Source: Parcubacteria group bacterium
GTDB lineage: Bacteria; Patescibacteriota; Minisyncoccia; UBA6257
Reading direction: 5' to 3'
NCBI GenBank assembly: GCA_012798235.1
Contig: JAAZNP010000023.1
Location: 1 to 7,914 of the forward strand
DNA: 7,914 nucleotides
The notes below the pieces were generated by a model. The model was given only the letters and a program-made list of their open reading frames with translations, ran no database searches and was not told the DNA's origin. Below, piece by piece: positions 4,653-7,914 of the stretch (position 1 is its first letter; every line of letters starts with the position of its first letter). The position numbers were made by a program, and so were the translations under genes.

Positions 4653-6425
4653 ATGATCAATGATGATTTAGCTAAATTATTAAAAAGACTTGCCTTTTAT
4701 TTAGAAATGGAAGGCGTCTCTTTTAAACCCCAAGCTTATGAAAAAGCCAGTATTGTTATTGACGCTTTGGACGAAGACATAAAAGAAATTTACCAAAAAG
4801 ACAAAATTGAAGGGCTAAAAAAGATTCCTGGCATTGGTGAAAGCATTGCCCAAAAAATTGAAGAATATATTCAGACCGGAAAAATTAAAGAAATAGAAAG
4901 ATATCGAAAGAAATATCCAATTAATTTAGATGAATTAATAGGAATTGAAGGGATTGGCCCCAAAACAATAAAAACTCTTTATGAAAAATTAAAAATAACA
5001 AATTTAAAAGAATTAGAAGAAGCAGCCCAAAGCGGGAAAATTAGAAATTTAGAAAATTTCGGAGAAAAAAGCGAAAAAAATATTTTAGAATCAATTGAAT
5101 TTTTAAAACGCTCCCAAGGAAGATTTTATTTAGATGAGGCTTATTATTTAGCTCAAGATATTATTAAAGAATTAAAAAAGGTTAAAGAAATCGATAAAAT
5201 TGTTGTGGCTGGCTCTTTAAGAAGAATGAAAGAAACAATCGGTGATATTGATTTGTTGACCACTCTCAAAACTAAAAACAAAGATGCCTTTAATAGAGTA
5301 ATGGATACCTTTGTTAATTTAAAAGGAGTAATCAAAGTTTGGGATTATGGTCAAACAAAGTCCTCGGTTCGTTTTAAAAGAGGCATTGATGTTGATTTAA
5401 GAGTGGTTGATGACTATGAATTTGGTTCGGCTTTACAGTATTTTACTGGTTCTAAAGAACATAATATTGAAACGAGAAAATTAGCCATTGAAAAAGGATT
5501 GAAGCTAAATGAATACGGGATATTTAGAAAAGTGGCAAACAAATCAAGAGTGCCATCGCAGTGGAAAAGAATAGCAGGGACTGATGAAAAGGAGGTATAT
5601 CAAGCAATTGGTTTGCCTTATATCGAGCCAGAGTTAAGAGAAAATAACGGTGAAATAGAAGCAGCCTTAAAAAATCAATTACCGAAAATTATTGACTATC
5701 ATGATATTAAAGGCGACTTGCATTGTCATTCTGATTGGAATGGCGGTAGCAATTCTTTGGAAGAAATAATAGAGACAGCAAAATCATTGGGCTATGAATA
5801 CATGGGCATTTCTGATCATACTAAATTCTTGCGCATTGAACACGGTTTAGATGAAAAGCAACTGCTCGAACAGCACCAAGCCATAGAAAAATTAAATTCT
5901 AGATTCCAGATTCAAAATTCTAAATTCCGACTTTTACACGGTTGCGAAGCTAATATTTTAAATGATGGGTCTTTAGATATCGATGATAAAGTTTTAAAAC
6001 AATTGGATTATGTTATTGCTGGAATTCATTCTCATATGAAAATGTCCAAAGATGAAATGACCGAGCGCATTATTAGAGCCATGAAAAATCCTAATGTTGA
6101 TATTATTTCTCATCCGACGGGTCGTTTAATTAATCAAAGAGATGAATATCAAGTTGATTTAGACAAAATTTTTAAAGCCGCTAAAGAATATCAAGTGGCC
6201 TTAGAAATTAATGCCCATCCCATTCGCTTAGATTTAAATGATAAAAATATTAGAAAAGCAATTGATTATGGTGTAAAATTAGTAATAAATACTGATGCTC
6301 ATCATATTTCGCACATGGAATTAATGAAATTTGGCATCAGTCAAGCGCGCCGCGGTTGGGCCACTCAAGAAGATATTATTAATTCCTGGCCGTTAGATAA
6401 ATTACTACTATTCTTTAAAAATTAA
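4653..6425 (+). CDS. polX: DNA polymerase X with PHP exonuclease domain
   Basis: Bacterial family X DNA polymerase, a gap-filling repair enzyme whose PHP domain gives 3'-5' exonuclease and AP-endonuclease activity. 590 residues is near the family norm (about 570). N-terminal 8-kDa-like part 1-85 with helix-hairpin-helix IPGIGESIAQKI (58-69); a second HhH IEGIGPKTI (98-106); nucleotidyltransferase palm with AGSLRR (186-191), Asp198 and Asp200 in GDIDLL, and Asp248 in DVDLR; thumb motif YFTGSKEHN (263-271). PHP domain (352-590) with its metal ligands visible: DLHCHSDW (His357, His359), SDH (388-389), Glu432, GIHSH (459, 461), SHP (487) and NTDAHH (Asp548, His550). All key residues are intact. 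A short extra segment, about residues 416-425, is encoded by an ATTC-type repeat. A weak GGTG lies close to the start. Confidence 0.96.
   Translation: MINDDLAKLLKRLAFYLEMEGVSFKPQAYEKASIVIDALDEDIKEIYQKDKIEGLKKIPGIGESIAQKIEEYIQTGKIKEIERYRKKYPINLDELIGIEGIGPKTIKTLYEKLKITNLKELEEAAQSGKIRNLENFGEKSEKNILESIEFLKRSQGRFYLDEAYYLAQDIIKELKKVKEIDKIVVAGSLRRMKETIGDIDLLTTLKTKNKDAFNRVMDTFVNLKGVIKVWDYGQTKSSVRFKRGIDVDLRVVDDYEFGSALQYFTGSKEHNIETRKLAIEKGLKLNEYGIFRKVANKSRVPSQWKRIAGTDEKEVYQAIGLPYIEPELRENNGEIEAALKNQLPKIIDYHDIKGDLHCHSDWNGGSNSLEEIIETAKSLGYEYMGISDHTKFLRIEHGLDEKQLLEQHQAIEKLNSRFQIQNSKFRLLHGCEANILNDGSLDIDDKVLKQLDYVIAGIHSHMKMSKDEMTERIIRAMKNPNVDIISHPTGRLINQRDEYQVDLDKIFKAAKEYQVALEINAHPIRLDLNDKNIRKAIDYGVKLVINTDAHHISHMELMKFGISQARRGWATQEDIINSWPLDKLLLFFKN
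5895..5928. repeat. Short ATTC-type repeat inside polX
   Basis: Four ATTC units spaced by A/T/G-rich 3-4 bp (AATTCTAGATTCCAGATTC, then AAAATTCTAAATTCC) encode NSRFQIQNSKF between the helix LEQHQAIEKL and the strand FRLLHGCEAN. The segment looks like a small repeat expansion in a surface loop of the PHP domain. Confidence 0.5.
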
Positions 6426-6451
6426 AAATTAAAAATTTAAAATTTTATTTT
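6414..6451. repeat. AT-rich spacer repeat after polX
   Basis: The 17-mer TTTAAAAATTAAAAATT (6414-6430) is identical to 3280-3296 and again encodes a C-terminal FKN and the stop codon. A/T-only sequence continues to the next ATG. The gap between genes is 26 bp, the same as after the metallopeptidase gene. Confidence 0.7.
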
Positions 6452-7914
6452 ATGTATATTCGCTGGTTTAAAAATATCACGATTAAAGACGTTCCTTCAG
6501 TAGGCGGCAAGAACGCTTCTTTAGGGGAAATGTATCAATATTTAACTCCTCAGGGAATTAATATTCCTAATGGTTTTGCGATTACTGCTAATGCTTATTA
6601 TTATTTTTTAGATAAAGGGAAAATTAGAAAACCCATAGAGAAATTATTAAAAAATTTAAATCCCCAAGATATAAAAAGTTTACAAAGAATTGGTAAAGAA
6701 ATCAGAAAATTAATTATCCAAACACCTTTGCCGAAAAACTTAGAAAAACAAATTATTGAGGCCTATCATCAATTATCAAAAGAATACGGAGAAACTGATA
6801 CTGATGTGGCGGTACGGTCCTCAGCCACAGCTGAAGATTTACCCAGTGCTTCTTTTGCTGGTCAGCATGAAACATTTTTAAATGTGCGAGGAGAAAAAGC
6901 ATTGCTGGAATCCGTTAAAAAAAGTTACGAATCATTATTTTTAGACCGGGCTATCAGTTATCGCATTGAGAAGGGTTTTAATCATATGAAAGTAGCGATT
7001 TCTACTGGTGTTCAAAAAATGGTGCGTTCTGATTTAGGCTCTTCAGGAATAATGTTCACTTTAGATACTGAGTCCGGTTTCAAGAATATTATTGTTATTA
7101 ATGGTATTTATGGCTTAGGAGAATTGATTGTCAAAGGAAAAATTATTCCTGATGAATTTTTAGTATTTAAACCAACATTACAAAAAGGATATAAAGCAAT
7201 TATTAGAAAAGATTTAGGCCAGAAATTTGTCAAATATATTTACGATAAAAAAGGCGGCATTAAAGAAGTCAAAGTCAACGAAAAAGTGCAACAGAGATTT
7301 TGTATCAATGATGAAGATGTTCTGACTTTAGCCCAATGGGGAATGTTAATCGAAGAACATTATAGTAATAAAACTAAACGTTGGAACCCGCAAGATATTG
7401 AATGGGCTAAAGATGGTAAAACTGGAGAACTTTTTATTGTGCAATCAAGGCCCGAAACAGTTCATTCCATTAGCGACAGTAATATTTATAAAGAATACAT
7501 TCTGAACGCCAAAAAGAAACCTTTAATTACTGGCGTGGCTATTGGAAGTAAAGTTGGTTATGGCCAGACAAGAATTATTAAATCAATTAAAGATTTACCA
7601 CAACTGAAAAAAGGAGAAGTATTAGTAACCAAAATGACCGATCCTGATTGGACAAGTGCCATGCCTTTAGCTTCGGCCATTATTACTGATGAAGGAGGGA
7701 AGACATGCCACGCGGCAATCATCTCCAGAGAATTAGGAATTCCCTGTATTGTGGGTACAAAAAAAGCAACCAAAATATTAAAAACTGGCCAAGAAATTAC
7801 TGTTGATTGTACTTCTGGTTCCGAAGGAAAAGTTTTTTCAGGCAAGATTCCTTATCGCGAAAAAACTTACGAATTAAAAAAGATTCCTCATTTAAAAACA
7901 AAAATCTCCATTAA
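6452..7914 (+). CDS. ppsA: Phosphoenolpyruvate synthase (pyruvate, water dikinase), N-terminal part
   Basis: Converts pyruvate, ATP and water to phosphoenolpyruvate, AMP and phosphate, the gluconeogenic entry step. The 487 codons visible run off the window; about 300 residues (the PEP/pyruvate-binding barrel) would follow. ATP-grasp part: VGGKNASLGEM (17-27), VRSSATAEDLPSASFAGQ (121-138, with Arg122), and FIVQSRPETV (328-337). Phosphohistidine part: TDEGGKTCHAAIISRELG, with the catalytic His at residue 420, matching His421 of the E. coli enzyme. No frameshift or stop is present. The start follows the polX spacer and aligns with the family (WFKNITIKDVPSVGG). The Cys next to His420 favours PEP synthase over pyruvate phosphate dikinase, though close relatives cannot be fully excluded. 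No Shine-Dalgarno is seen; likely co-transcribed with polX. Confidence 0.95.
   Translation, partial: MYIRWFKNITIKDVPSVGGKNASLGEMYQYLTPQGINIPNGFAITANAYYYFLDKGKIRKPIEKLLKNLNPQDIKSLQRIGKEIRKLIIQTPLPKNLEKQIIEAYHQLSKEYGETDTDVAVRSSATAEDLPSASFAGQHETFLNVRGEKALLESVKKSYESLFLDRAISYRIEKGFNHMKVAISTGVQKMVRSDLGSSGIMFTLDTESGFKNIIVINGIYGLGELIVKGKIIPDEFLVFKPTLQKGYKAIIRKDLGQKFVKYIYDKKGGIKEVKVNEKVQQRFCINDEDVLTLAQWGMLIEEHYSNKTKRWNPQDIEWAKDGKTGELFIVQSRPETVHSISDSNIYKEYILNAKKKPLITGVAIGSKVGYGQTRIIKSIKDLPQLKKGEVLVTKMTDPDWTSAMPLASAIITDEGGKTCHAAIISRELGIPCIVGTKKATKILKTGQEITVDCTSGSEGKVFSGKIPYREKTYELKKIPHLKTKISI

Noticed and set aside
5153..5335. 60-codon minus-strand frame inside polX
   Set aside because: It lies antisense to the conserved polymerase palm, has no family resemblance and mirrors the codon bias of polX.
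7558..7845. 95-codon minus-strand frame inside ppsA
   Set aside because: It is antisense to the phosphohistidine domain of ppsA, including the catalytic His; no sign of an independent gene.

Overview
The window looks like a piece of a low-GC bacterial chromosome, most likely Candidate Phyla Radiation (Patescibacteria, Parcubacteria-like). The reasons are the AT-rich codon use (TTA, AAA, GAA, ATT), the surface protein that places a peptidoglycan-binding-like domain between Thr-rich linkers, the small URI-type GIY-YIG gene, the short AT-rich spacers, and the absence of clear Shine-Dalgarno sequences. This placement is by family resemblance, not by a marker search. Genes stop at TAA or TGA (acyP ends in TGA), so the SR1/Gracilibacteria code, in which TGA is glycine, does not fit. 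All genes read on the + strand.

Layout. (1) 3-746: the 3' end of a secreted, membrane-anchored surface protein, closed by a strong intrinsic terminator (766-798). (2) 824-2707: a promoter with a perfect TATAAT drives ychF, then acyP (9-bp gap), then an unnamed small protein (ATGA overlap). That protein carries an in-frame insertion made of REP-like palindromes. (3) 2708-2910: no gene, but a 167-bp highly structured element with 25-bp inverted ends. (4) 2911-4163: a small zincin-type metallopeptidase, then an ATP-cone/PD-(D/E)XK nuclease fusion. (5) 4163-4468: a GIY-YIG nuclease gene bounded by a perfect 20-bp inverted repeat, so it looks like a discrete cassette. (6) 4469-4652: non-coding, with a 22-bp direct repeat and several hairpins. 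(7) 4653-6425: DNA polymerase X with polymerase and PHP domains. (8) 6452-7914: the first 487 codons of phosphoenolpyruvate synthase, cut by the window edge.

The protein-coding genes are mostly housekeeping: ribosome-associated ATPase, acylphosphatase, repair polymerase and gluconeogenic PEP synthase. The unusual content is the set of palindromic elements inserted between and within them. Two inverted-repeat elements (2718-2884 and 4163-4468) share the same outermost heptamer ACCCCGC, and the second carries a nuclease gene. A third repeat is tolerated inside a reading frame. The best candidate for an undescribed system is therefore a family of inverted-repeat elements, some with a GIY-YIG nuclease and some without, comparable in logic to REP/RAYT elements. 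That is an inference from one window.
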